The position numbers and the translations under genes are program-made. The notes under the pieces were generated by a model. The model searched no databases and had not been told where the DNA came from. It was given only the letters and a program-made list of their open reading frames with translations. A DNA stretch of 64,000 nt from JBDWFY01 sp965275915 (GTDB taxonomy: Bacteria; Pseudomonadota; Alphaproteobacteria; Rhizobiales; Stappiaceae), in the NCBI GenBank assembly GCA_965275915.1, contig CBDHYI010000003.1, positions 248,001 to 312,000 of the forward strand, in the 5' to 3' direction. Positions 52,460 to 59,907 of this stretch are shown piece after piece (the first letter of the stretch is position 1; every line of letters starts with the position of its first letter).

Positions 52460-54301
52460 TCAGGGTTTGTCCGGGAAAGGACGATCATCTGATTGGTCCG
52501 GGCGCCGAGCATTGCGTTCTGACGACATATCCATTTCCCAACCGTCAAAGCGCCTGGCCTCCTGGGCGGTCATGGCTTCCTGAATCTTCCGGGCCTGCGG
52601 ATCGGAGAAGATCTCCCGCAATTGCATGGTCCACTTGGCCGGCTGTTCCGGATCGCGCAGCTGCTTGTTCGTCGAGTAGGGGACAACGACACGGTAGAGA
52701 TGCTCGCCCAGCCCACTGACGAGCACATAAATCCCCTTCTTCGTCAGCATCGGCCCCAGTTTCGTCTGGAACTCGGAGCGATGCATCACCGGTTCCTTTT
52801 TCTCCTCGCGCATCCATTTCAGCCGGCCATGGCCGCCGACATCCTGCCGGTGGGAGATGAAAAGTGTCTGGCCGAACTGTTCCTCGAGCTTTCGCGCCGT
52901 CTGGCCGACATTGATTTTCGCCACCACTTTCGTTCCGACCAGGGACTCAATCTGATCGGCCATCTGCTGGCTGTATTTGGTGACCAGTTGTTCCAGGCCC
53001 TGGATTCCGAGCACACAAGCAAGGCCCTTCGACCGCCCGGTCTCCAACATCGCCTCGAACCGGTGGACTTTCGGCAGCTGGGCAAATTCATCCAGGAACA
53101 GCCATACGCGGCGTTCTCTGCTTTCGCCGAAAGACACATCGGAGACGTTGGCCGACATGACGGTCAGGAATGCGGAGATCCAGCCCTCGGACTGGTCCTG
53201 AAAGCGGCCGGACCGCTGCAGCACCAAGGTCCGGTCCTTCGTGTTATCGTCCAACAGCCATTGGCGAAGGGAGAAGGCCTGGCTGTCTTCATTGTCGCGC
53301 CAGCCATAGGCAAGCATCCGGACAGGACCAAGACCGGCGGCCATGGTGGAGATCGTCGCCGCAACCTGGCGGTAATCCGCATTAAGAAATGTGAGGGCGT
53401 CCCGGTGATAGGTCTGGGCGTATTTCTGCAGCGTCTCCAGCGGCAGCTGCGTCGCTTCGATCAACTCCCACCAGGTCCACTGCCCGGGTTTGGTCTTCAT
53501 CAGATAGATCATGCACAGGGCAAGGACCGTACGGGCTGAATCGGAAAAGAAGCGATCCCGGCTCTCCGGGATGATCCGGTTGGCGACCTCGATCGCGTCT
53601 TCCTCGACCAGCAGATCCTTGGCGATGTCCCATATGACGGAGCGATCATCGTGCGGTGCCAGGATAAGGGGAGGGCGCGTGTCCTTTGTCCCCGGCGGCC
53701 GGGAATAGGCCATCGATGTGTAATCGCCCTTGAAATCGAAGATCACGCATTTGTCGCCGCGCGCCATGACGTTTCGAAGCAGCGGCATGATGGTCTGTGT
53801 CTTGCCGCCGCCAATCGCGCCGAAAACGAGGAAATGATTGACCTCCCGCAGACGACTCAGATGAAAATCCCCGAACCAGCGGACGCCTTTCTCTGAGGTC
53901 TTGATCTCGTTTTTCGTGGCCTCCAGGAGCTCTTTCATGCCGGCGACGGTGAAACCGGCTTTGATGATGATGGGCCGAACGCGCAGGCCCCAGTCCCAGA
54001 TAAGGTAAAGCAACGTTCCGATGGCAAGGGCTGTGAAGCCGGCCGCAAGCAGATAGCCCTGTTTGAAGATATTCGCGTCGGCCGGCCGCATCGCATTCAT
54101 GATCTGTTGGCAATAGGCCTGGTCGAACGGATTGACGCAGGCCTGGACGTAGACCCAGAAGAGGAGAAACGGTCGGCCGTCAACGCCTGTATAGGAACGG
54201 AAAACGACAAAGTACCAGTAAGTCACGGCCGCGGCGGCCGCAAAGCCTGCGACCGCGATCAGCATCATCTTGTAGGACAGCTGCTCGGGCTTGCGGATCA
54301 T
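52460..54301 (-). CDS. type IV coupling protein, TraD/TraG/VirD4-like
   Basis: A 613-residue membrane-anchored ATPase that delivers the relaxase-DNA complex to the type IV secretion channel. The N-terminus has two to three membrane helices (about 12-34, 82-102). Walker A is GAIGGGKT (161-168) and Walker B VWLFLDEF (399-406). The VFDFKGDY and QGLEQL segments and the C-terminal part with SEFQTKLGPML fit TraD-type coupling proteins with a type IV DNA-binding domain. Its stop is 167 bp past the HEPN-like gene. It ends the minus-strand pair with the TraC-like gene, 40 bp upstream. No other T4SS gene is in the window. Confidence 0.9.
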   Translation of the reverse strand: MIRKPEQLSYKMMLIAVAGFAAAAAVTYWYFVVFRSYTGVDGRPFLLFWVYVQACVNPFDQAYCQQIMNAMRPADANIFKQGYLLAAGFTALAIGTLLYLIWDWGLRVRPIIIKAGFTVAGMKELLEATKNEIKTSEKGVRWFGDFHLSRLREVNHFLVFGAIGGGKTQTIMPLLRNVMARGDKCVIFDFKGDYTSMAYSRPPGTKDTRPPLILAPHDDRSVIWDIAKDLLVEEDAIEVANRIIPESRDRFFSDSARTVLALCMIYLMKTKPGQWTWWELIEATQLPLETLQKYAQTYHRDALTFLNADYRQVAATISTMAAGLGPVRMLAYGWRDNEDSQAFSLRQWLLDDNTKDRTLVLQRSGRFQDQSEGWISAFLTVMSANVSDVSFGESRERRVWLFLDEFAQLPKVHRFEAMLETGRSKGLACVLGIQGLEQLVTKYSQQMADQIESLVGTKVVAKINVGQTARKLEEQFGQTLFISHRQDVGGHGRLKWMREEKKEPVMHRSEFQTKLGPMLTKKGIYVLVSGLGEHLYRVVVPYSTNKQLRDPEQPAKWTMQLREIFSDPQARKIQEAMTAQEARRFDGWEMDMSSERNARRPDQSDDRPFPDKP

Positions 54302-54341
54302 GGGATCCGCCTAGGTCCGGTGCGCATTTCATCACCGTCGC

Positions 54342-54626
54342 TCATGAACCGGAAGAGGGTTTGGCCGTTGATGGTGCATCACGGCCCGCGGGTTTGTCAG
54401 CGCCGGCAGTCTTTGCATCGGTACCTCGTTGATTCCGGAGCCGGTCTACGATTGCTCCGAACTCTTTCAACAGCTCCGCATCCGGCACATCCAACTCGAC
54501 CAGTCCGGCCTTTGCTGCAAGCTTGCCGATAAGGGCGGAGCGTTGATCCAATGCCTTCTGGCGTTGCTGCTTGAGCGCTTCGATCTCTGTGTCGATCTCC
54601 GCTAGCGTGCGTGGTTTTCGAGCCAT
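54342..54626 (-). CDS. traC: TraC-like conjugal transfer protein, copy 1
   Basis: A 94-residue protein with an N-terminal coiled coil (AEIDTEIEALKQQRQKALDQ) and a segment AAKAGLVELDVPDAELLKEF. Both halves align with the TraC-like protein at 59525-59752, which sits next to the relaxase. The C-terminus is a Lys/Ala/Pro-rich disordered tail. TraC of the Ti-type Dtr system is an oriT-binding accessory. It lies 40 bp upstream of the coupling protein, in the same operon. Confidence 0.75.
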   Translation of the reverse strand: MARKPRTLAEIDTEIEALKQQRQKALDQRSALIGKLAAKAGLVELDVPDAELLKEFGAIVDRLRNQRGTDAKTAGADKPAGRDAPSTAKPSSGS

Positions 54627-54951
54627 CCATGGGTCCTCTTATTGCTGCATCTGGCGTTAGTCTTTCTACTACAGAGGGCCGCTGCATTTGCAAAGTAGGA
54701 AAAGGTCGCTCCCTTGTATCGAAGCGAAAAACTGAAGCGATAAAGGGCGAAGGGATGCCGCTCTTGTCGCCATAAAGGCTCCGGCCCGATTGGTCCGGGC
54801 GTGTCCGGGAGCGCTGGGTAGAGGAACTTCGGAGGCCATGACGGCCGGCCTGGTTAGGGCGAGACGGATCCCAACACACCATAAGGTTTGTTTAACGGGG
54901 GAGGGGGGTAGAGAAGGTCAGAGAATACAACCTGTCAGAGAATTGACATTG
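54627..54951. other. gap between the TraC-like gene and a membrane-protein gene
   Basis: About 325 bp separating divergent units: the traC-coupling protein operon to the left and a membrane-protein gene to the right. Promoters for both should be here. No strong palindrome was noticed. Confidence 0.35.
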
Positions 54952-55641
54952 ATGGAACTGGTCTACATCGCGTCGTTCAGCAGTTATCACCTGATTACCG
55001 ACATGCTGCCTAAAAATGCGCCGATGCTGCTTCTCTTTTCGTCTTTGACAGTGGCCGCAATCGCCAGGAACGTGCTTGGCAGCAAAGGGTTGATCGTGCT
55101 TGTTGCGATGCAGGTTCTTGCAATGCCAGCCATCGGATATGACGCCTTCCAGGGAACAGTCGGACGGACGGTTTTCGTGAGCTTTCTGTCCGCCTTGCTG
55201 TACGTCCTGACATTGTGTTGGCTTTGTGTGTCAATTCCATACAGCCTTACCAAAGCCGGTGCGCTCGATCGCACCAGGTCATGGCGATCTGCCGTGCCGG
55301 CGGGTATCGCATACCTGCTGCTTTCCTTTGTCGGAAACGCCTTTTATGTCTGGTCGTTCACGACGGCTGCATGGGCGGCCCTCTATTCATCAGCCCGGGC
55401 GACCATTGCTTCGGAAATCTCCATGATGGTCGTCAGTTTTGCGTTGCTGATCCTTCTGCCTGCAGTTGCCGGGTTGGTAATCTCCTGGAGAGACACTTTC
55501 TTTATGCGCAAAACCATACTTGCGGCCGCCATCGTACCATGGCTTGTGGCAGCGCCCGGCCTTTTGACGGACCTGGCCGGCCTCTACCGCATGTGGATCG
55601 GGTGGTCAGCCATTGAGCTCGCAAGTGGTGATGTCAGGTAG
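54952..55641 (+). CDS. multi-spanning membrane protein of unknown function
   Basis: A 229-residue protein with about five to six predicted membrane helices spread over its length, with basic loops between them. No transporter signature or domain was recognised. The ATG at 54952 was chosen as the first start of a hydrophobic protein; the longer frame to 54790 is charged and unlikely. It stands alone in a cargo patch between the two transfer regions. Confidence 0.55.
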   Translation: MELVYIASFSSYHLITDMLPKNAPMLLLFSSLTVAAIARNVLGSKGLIVLVAMQVLAMPAIGYDAFQGTVGRTVFVSFLSALLYVLTLCWLCVSIPYSLTKAGALDRTRSWRSAVPAGIAYLLLSFVGNAFYVWSFTTAAWAALYSSARATIASEISMMVVSFALLILLPAVAGLVISWRDTFFMRKTILAAAIVPWLVAAPGLLTDLAGLYRMWIGWSAIELASGDVR

Positions 55642-55727
55642 ATAAGTAGGACGGTTGTCCGTATTGATTGCCGGCAAGAAGTCCGGATGGACGCCGAGTG
55701 GCGCCGCTGGGCCGCGTTTACACCTCA

Positions 55728-55768
55728 CCCTCGTCTTCGCCATCCGATTTCGATCCTCCAGGCAGTTG
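55728..55768. repeat. 41-bp imperfect direct repeat, copy 1
   Basis: It begins CCCTCGTCTTCGCCAT and matches 58200-58240 in 36 of 41 positions, in the same orientation. It lies in a gap with no gene. Confidence 0.6.
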
Positions 55769-55866
55769 CTCCACGGATGTTTCCAATCGTCCGTCCTGCA
55801 ACCGCATGAGCCGGGCAATCATGAACAGAAAATGGGTGCTGAGATCACGCTTTGTCGTGCATCCGC

Positions 55867-56115
55867 ATGACAATCCGGAGTGCCGCTCTGACCTATGATT
55901 TCCTCTTTACGAATTGCAAAGGGTACTTCGTGGACATCAATCTGTTGGTCATCCCTCATCTTCAGGAATCTCCACCGCCGCTCCGTTTGGATGCTGCCGC
56001 AGAAGATCGTTATTATCGCCGCTTCGATGCGCCGAATGCTGCGCGCATGAAACCGCTTGTGTCGTTTGCAGTTGCAGTCGGCCTGCTCGCCGTCATTATT
56101 GAACTGTTGCGCTGA
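55867..56115 (+). CDS. possible small membrane protein
   Basis: An 82-residue frame with a soluble acidic first part and a C-terminal membrane helix (VSFAVAVGLLAVIIELL). It has no clear ribosome site, and the start is uncertain. It ends 36 bp before the LuxR-type gene on the same strand, so it may belong with it. Only the coding frame and the tail anchor support it. Confidence 0.35.
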   Translation: MTIRSAALTYDFLFTNCKGYFVDINLLVIPHLQESPPPLRLDAAAEDRYYRRFDAPNAARMKPLVSFAVAVGLLAVIIELLR

Positions 56116-56151
56116 TTGCCTTTTGGTGCCGATGATGGAGTTCATACCAGG

Positions 56152-57168
56152 ATGAGCGCACCCGATTGCGAAGACCGGATTGCCATTCTTGAAGTGATCG
56201 AGGCGGAGACGGTAGCCTATTTCAGCAAGGATTATGAATCTTGGGAACGGTGCTGGCTACACGCCCCTCATATCCGCAAATGGTCGCACCTGGGCGATGG
56301 CAGCACCGCCATGGACGAAGGTTGGGACCAGATCAGCGCCAAGATGAAACACAGCATGGAGCAGTTTCCTGTGCCTGACTTGGCTACCGTTGCCAAGGTC
56401 CGGCGCGAGCGCATCGATATCCGGATTGGGACGAATTTGGCGTGGGCCACCTTCGACCAGCATGCACCGAAAACCGGAGATCCGTTGGACAATCCGGGCG
56501 TACAATACCAGATGCGGATCCTGGAGAGGGAAAACGGTGAATGGAAGATTTCCTGTGCCATCGTCATGCAGCGCCGTATCGACTATGCGCCCGGTCCGCT
56601 TCTTCAGGTCGACGCTGACGCAACCCTGCTTTGGATGAACGGCGAGGCTGAGAAACATTTTCCGGACCAACAGGGCTTGGTGGTCAGCGGTGGTCGGTTG
56701 CGTGCACCGAACAGGACCAGCGACAAGGCCCTCCGCGGCGCCATCCGCTGGGCGTCGCACATCTCGGAAAGGTACTATAGGGTTTTCCACCAGAACAACA
56801 CGGTGCCGGCAACAGGTTTACCAATGTGCGGTGCTGTGCCGGTCGTTCTGTGCGACGACCAGGACGTTAATCTGCAGATCTGCTGGGTCATCGTCGACGG
56901 CGGAATAATCCTCATAAGCTTCCACGACAAACACATGACGGAACGCCGGCTTGCCGCCGCAGAGACACTCTACAGCCTGTCTCCTGCGCAGACACGTCTT
57001 GCAAAACTCATCATCGAAGGGCATGACCTGGCGAAGGCGGCCGCCATTCTCGACGTCAGCATCAACACCACCCGTACCCACCTGCAGCGCATGTTCGACA
57101 AGACCGGCGTAAGAAGCCAGACAGCCCTGGTGAGGGTGCTGCTGAGCACCAATTCCGCATTCTGGTAG
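56152..57168 (+). CDS. LuxR-type regulator with NTF2-like sensory domain
   Basis: A 338-residue regulator in three parts: an N-terminal NTF2/SnoaL-like domain (about 10-145, with YFSKDYESWERCWLHAPHI and the final REN-GEWKISCAIV strand), a PAS-like middle (about 150-260, with LLQVDADATLLWMN), and a C-terminal LuxR-type helix-turn-helix (about 275-335, with LSPAQTRLAKLIIEGHD and the recognition helix SINTTRTHLQRMFDK). There is no autoinducer domain, so it is not a quorum regulator but senses another ligand. The start at 56152 has a modest ribosome site. It lies beside an IS5-family insertion, so its original target genes may have been lost or moved. Confidence 0.82.
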   Translation: MSAPDCEDRIAILEVIEAETVAYFSKDYESWERCWLHAPHIRKWSHLGDGSTAMDEGWDQISAKMKHSMEQFPVPDLATVAKVRRERIDIRIGTNLAWATFDQHAPKTGDPLDNPGVQYQMRILERENGEWKISCAIVMQRRIDYAPGPLLQVDADATLLWMNGEAEKHFPDQQGLVVSGGRLRAPNRTSDKALRGAIRWASHISERYYRVFHQNNTVPATGLPMCGAVPVVLCDDQDVNLQICWVIVDGGIILISFHDKHMTERRLAAAETLYSLSPAQTRLAKLIIEGHDLAKAAAILDVSINTTRTHLQRMFDKTGVRSQTALVRVLLSTNSAFW

Positions 57169-57307
57169 ACGTATCGGGAGACCATCTCTCGTCTGCCAGC
57201 TCACAGATTTCCCCCAATACTCGGCATGTGGGCGTGTCCGCCAAGCCGGACCAAGCTCTCAGTCGGCTGCGCCGACCGAAGCCGATGGGGCTGCTTGCCA
57301 ACTTGTT

Positions 57308-57311
57308 CTAG
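57308..57311. repeat. target-site duplication CTAG, left
   Basis: CTAG at the left edge of the IS5-family element; the same CTAG stands at 58142-58145. The minus-strand stop codon of the second transposase frame (TAG) is formed from these bases. Confidence 0.65.
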
Positions 57312-57736
57312 GTCTTGGACTCATTAAATCGGATCCAGATTCGCGCTGAAGCGAGTTTAACGCCAGCCATGTAGTTTTCGGGATTTTTCTCGTATCTGGT
57401 CGCTACGGCTCTGAAATGTTTGAGTTTGTTGAAGAACCGTTCAACCATATTCCGTAGTTTGTAGAGATATTTGGAGAAAGCTGACCTACGGCGGCGATGA
57501 GGCATGCAGGGGATGTTTGGGAAAGCGTCCTGGCCAGTGATCAAGTTACGAATAGCATCGGCATCATAGGCCCGATCTGCCAAAACAATCGCTTTTGAGG
57601 GAAGACCGGATAAAAGCGACATGGCTTGATGACCATCGTAGGCTTGCCCTTCGCTCAAGCTCAGTTTGATCGGCAGACCGCAAGCATCTACCACAGCATG
57701 GATCTTACTGGTCAGGCCGCCCCGGGAACGTCCCAT
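57308..57736 (-). CDS. IS5-family transposase, second frame (catalytic part)
   Basis: A 142-residue frame with the catalytic C-terminal half of an IS427-type DDE transposase: GRSRGGLTSKIHAVVD (after the frameshift), VLADRAYDADAIR (the second Asp) and the DDE region YKLRNMVERFFNKLK, where the Glu lies. It is expressed by a -1 ribosomal frameshift from the first frame: at the A6-G heptamer (minus strand, 57751-57757) the reading shifts so that the downstream protein reads GCMGRSRGG, the usual continuation in this family. Its TAG stop is supplied by the target-site duplication. Confidence 0.9.
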   Translation of the reverse strand: MGRSRGGLTSKIHAVVDACGLPIKLSLSEGQAYDGHQAMSLLSGLPSKAIVLADRAYDADAIRNLITGQDAFPNIPCMPHRRRRSAFSKYLYKLRNMVERFFNKLKHFRAVATRYEKNPENYMAGVKLASARIWIRFNESKT

Positions 57737-58141
57737 GCAACCGGATCCCCTTTTTTGTTCCCATTAGCGCCATGCTGATGAACACGGACAGAGGAACTGT
57801 CAATCATCTGGATGTCGCCGTCATAAGCTGTTGAAACAGCTTGTAATATCCGGTCCCAGACACCAGCCTCACGCCAACGGACAAATCGATTGTAGCAGGT
57901 CTTATGCGAGCCGTAGCGTTCGGGAATATCCGCCCAGGGTGCCCCTGTGCGCCAACGCCACAAAATCCCGTTGATCACCCGCCGGTCATCAACGCGCTGA
58001 ACACCTCTCATCTTGGTCGGTAAAAGCGGTTGGATCACTGACCACTCAAAATCACTCATATCAAAGCGCGCCATCAAAAACTCCTTTCGGAGCTTGAATC
58101 ATTTAAGCACTGATTTGGCTACTCGTTTATGAGGGCGTAAC
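57312..58141. mobile_element. IS5-family (IS427-like) insertion sequence
   Basis: About 830 bp with two overlapping transposase frames on the minus strand, flanked by CTAG duplications (57308-57311 and 58142-58145). The ends share imperfect inverted repeats: the left starts GGTCTTGGACTCATTAAA and the right, read inward, GGTTACGCCCTCATAAAC (about two thirds identical). It inserted between the LuxR-type regulator and the zinc-ribbon gene and looks intact. Confidence 0.85.
57712..58077 (-). CDS. IS5-family transposase, first frame
   Basis: A 121-residue N-terminal part of the transposase: DMSDFEWSVIQPLLP and RVINGILWRWRTGAPWADIPERYG are the recognised insertion-sequence N-terminal domain, and VSTAYDGDIQMIDSSSVRVHQHGANGNKKG is the start of the catalytic domain with the first Asp. 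It ends at a slippery A6-G sequence followed by a stop, which permits -1 frameshifting into the catalytic frame. Confidence 0.9.
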   Translation of the reverse strand: MMARFDMSDFEWSVIQPLLPTKMRGVQRVDDRRVINGILWRWRTGAPWADIPERYGSHKTCYNRFVRWREAGVWDRILQAVSTAYDGDIQMIDSSSVRVHQHGANGNKKGDPVAWDVPGAA

Positions 58142-58145
58142 CTAG

Positions 58146-58520
58146 GGCCCAAAACGTCTCAATGAGCCGCTTTGTTCCAAGAACCGTAGGCGCCCATCCC
58201 CCTCGTCTTCGCCATACGGTTTCGATCCTTCACGCAGATGAATTTTAGGAACCGCCCTTGGCGGTTGCATTGTTTGTGAAGTGGGGAAAGAGGGCGCTGC
58301 CCTCTCTCCCCAGCAAGGTAAAAATCGGGTCTCCCCATAATTTTTACGGCCAGGAAACCTGTCCGAAAAAATCACGGCTGCGCCGCCCTCCGCTTCGCTG
58401 CGGGTGGGCGATACCCCTCCCGATTTTCACCTTGCCCCCCTCTCACCCGCAGTTCCGCACGAGCTCGGGAGCAGGACGGGGTCCTGCACCCGATCCGATT
58501 TTTGAGAAGGGATAAAACCG
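58146..58520. other. gap with repeat copy and leader of the zinc-ribbon gene
   Basis: About 375 bp after the insertion sequence. It includes the second 41-bp repeat (58200-58240) and a GC-rich region with several short inverted repeats before the GAGAAGGGATAA ribosome site for the gene at 58521. No gene supported. Confidence 0.4.
58200..58240. repeat. 41-bp imperfect direct repeat, copy 2
   Basis: Copy 2 of the repeat at 55728-55768, 2.47 kb away in the same orientation, five mismatches. The two copies bracket the regulator gene and the IS5-family element. Confidence 0.6.
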
Positions 58521-59003
58521 ATGTCAGCAGATTACAGCGAACTGGTTACAACACACATTCCAACCCATCACGCGGACTACTGGAGGGCGCGGCGGTTCGC
58601 CTTCCGGTCCATTAAAATGCTTGACCGAGCTATCGATTGGGCAGCCGAAGAAGCGAGTTACGTTTTTGGAGGATTCCACCCAAACGGAGATATTATTGCA
58701 ATCGAGAATTTCGAGCCGTGGGAAGCGGTTGCGGCCTTTGAGGAAATGGTTGCAAGTAACCCCAATGCAATCTCGATTTTGACCGCCCAAGGTCGGGCTG
58801 ATCTCCTTCAAGCGGTCCGCACCACCGATCAAGAAAACGGTTCCGACGGATCAGAGAGCCGCGCCGATAACACGTCGTTTGACGATGAGCCGCGCCGTTA
58901 CTGCAATTACCAATGCCAGAATTGCGACCACGTCGTGAACCGCGAACAGCCGCCGAGAATCTGCACGATTTGTGGCTGTGACGATTTCCGACCCATCAAC
59001 TGA
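58521..59003 (+). CDS. hypothetical protein with C-terminal zinc ribbon
   Basis: A 160-residue protein. The first 105 residues are helical and acidic, the last 40 form a probable zinc ribbon: Cys-Gln-Asn-Cys and, 13 residues later, Cys-Thr-Ile-Cys. This is the rubredoxin-like pattern. It has a good ribosome site (GAAGGG). It stands alone upstream of the transfer region on the opposite strand. No family was recognised; it could bind nucleic acid or protein partners. Confidence 0.6.
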   Translation: MSADYSELVTTHIPTHHADYWRARRFAFRSIKMLDRAIDWAAEEASYVFGGFHPNGDIIAIENFEPWEAVAAFEEMVASNPNAISILTAQGRADLLQAVRTTDQENGSDGSESRADNTSFDDEPRRYCNYQCQNCDHVVNREQPPRICTICGCDDFRPIN

Positions 59004-59101
59004 AAAAGCGACCCGGAGCCAAACCCGAGCAGACTTGGCGGCGTGATGTTCATCATGCCGCCATCGCCATTGATGGGTCATTCATATGAAATCAAGGCTT
59101 C

Positions 59102-59290
59102 CTATTTCTCGAAAGGATCGCTGACCCTGTTTGTAAACAGAGCGTGCAAGATATCCAGTTCCGCCACCACATCGACTGGATCACGGTTCAATGCCGACAG
59201 AGCGTAGGTGCGCAATGCGTCGCTTGTGGCCGGATCGTCAATGATATTTTGCACCTGTTTGTGAAACCCGGTCTCCGCACGCATCGGCAT
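59102..59290 (-). CDS. small helical protein of the transfer operon
   Basis: A 62-residue mainly helical protein (chosen start ATG 59290; a second ATG at 59284 has better spacing to the AAGGGAG site, and the open frame reaches a TTG at 59305). No domain recognised. It follows traD with a stop/start overlap or a 10-bp gap, so it is the third gene of the traC-traD operon. Confidence 0.5.
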   Translation of the reverse strand: MPMRAETGFHKQVQNIIDDPATSDALRTYALSALNRDPVDVVAELDILHALFTNRVSDPFEK

Positions 59291-59301
59291 TTCTCCCTTA
59301 A

Positions 59302-59505
59302 TCAATCGGATTGGGTTTCCTGCGGTTCGGCGTCGTCCCCGGCAGCATCTTCCTGCCGCCGCTCCATATAGTCGGACAACACCGCGACCAGTTCCTCCTC
59401 CGGCAGATCGCCGGCGCCGGCCTTGATCACGAGTCCGCCAAGCACAATCTTGTTGCGCGTCTCCATACGCCGATCTGCGTTCTTTACACGCTGCATGGTC
59501 TGCAC
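59302..59505 (-). CDS. traD: TraD-like conjugal transfer accessory protein
   Basis: A small protein (67 residues from ATG 59505, possibly longer from a non-ATG codon near the traC stop). The diagnostic segment ADRRMETRNKIVLGGLVIKAG matches the small TraD proteins of Ti-type Dtr operons (R-K-x-x-L-G-G-L-V-x-K-A-G). The rest is acidic. It follows traC, whose stop overlaps the upstream extension of this frame, so translation is coupled. TraD assists relaxosome assembly at oriT. Confidence 0.8.
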   Translation of the reverse strand: MQTMQRVKNADRRMETRNKIVLGGLVIKAGAGDLPEEELVAVLSDYMERRQEDAAGDDAEPQETQSD

Positions 59506-59524
59506 CTGGCGGGCAATCTTCTGA

Positions 59525-59752
59525 TCAATACGCTTCAGTTTTGGGGACTTCGGCCGATCGGCGAAATCGCGCGGTCACGGTTTCGAACGCCTCCAACAAT
59601 TCGACGTCCGAAACATTGAGGTCGGCGAGGCCCGCGCGTTTGGCGATCCGGGCGATGTGGTTCGCGCGCGCATCCACCGCGGCCGCGCGCTGTTGCTTCA
59701 ATTTGACAATTTCCGTGTCGATATCGGCGACGGTTCGGGTTTGACGGACCAT
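59525..59752 (-). CDS. traC: TraC-like conjugal transfer protein, copy 2
   Basis: A 75-residue protein: coiled-coil start (VADIDTEIVKLKQQRAAAVD) then AKRAGLADLNVSDVELLEAF. It aligns along its length with copy 1 at 54342-54626. The start at 59752 follows AAGGAC. It is divergent from traA across oriT, the typical order of the Ti-plasmid Dtr region. It binds near oriT to help the relaxase. Confidence 0.82.
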   Translation of the reverse strand: MVRQTRTVADIDTEIVKLKQQRAAAVDARANHIARIAKRAGLADLNVSDVELLEAFETVTARFRRSAEVPKTEAY

Positions 59753-59779
59753 AACGTCCTTACTCCGGTTTGATTTGCG

Positions 59780-59905
59780 GTCTACGGACACGATAGCGCG
59801 GAGGCGAGCATAACGCAAGGGATGCGTAGGATTTATTGACAATGGCGCACTTATACGTCATGACTGACATGTGCGGCGCGAGCGCCGCTTGATTTTGGGC
59901 CTTCG
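59780..59905. other. origin of conjugal transfer (oriT) with nick site
   Basis: Located between traC and traA, as in Ti plasmids. The core TGGCGCACTTATACGT is at 59843-59858. It resembles the nick region of Ti and RSF1010-type oriTs as I recall them (RSF1010: TAAGTGCGCC; here that word occurs on the minus strand at 59844-59853). A GTCATGAC palindrome flanks the core at 59857-59864, as expected for relaxase binding. The exact nicked bond and region limits are inferred. Confidence 0.82.
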
Positions 59906-59907
59906 GC

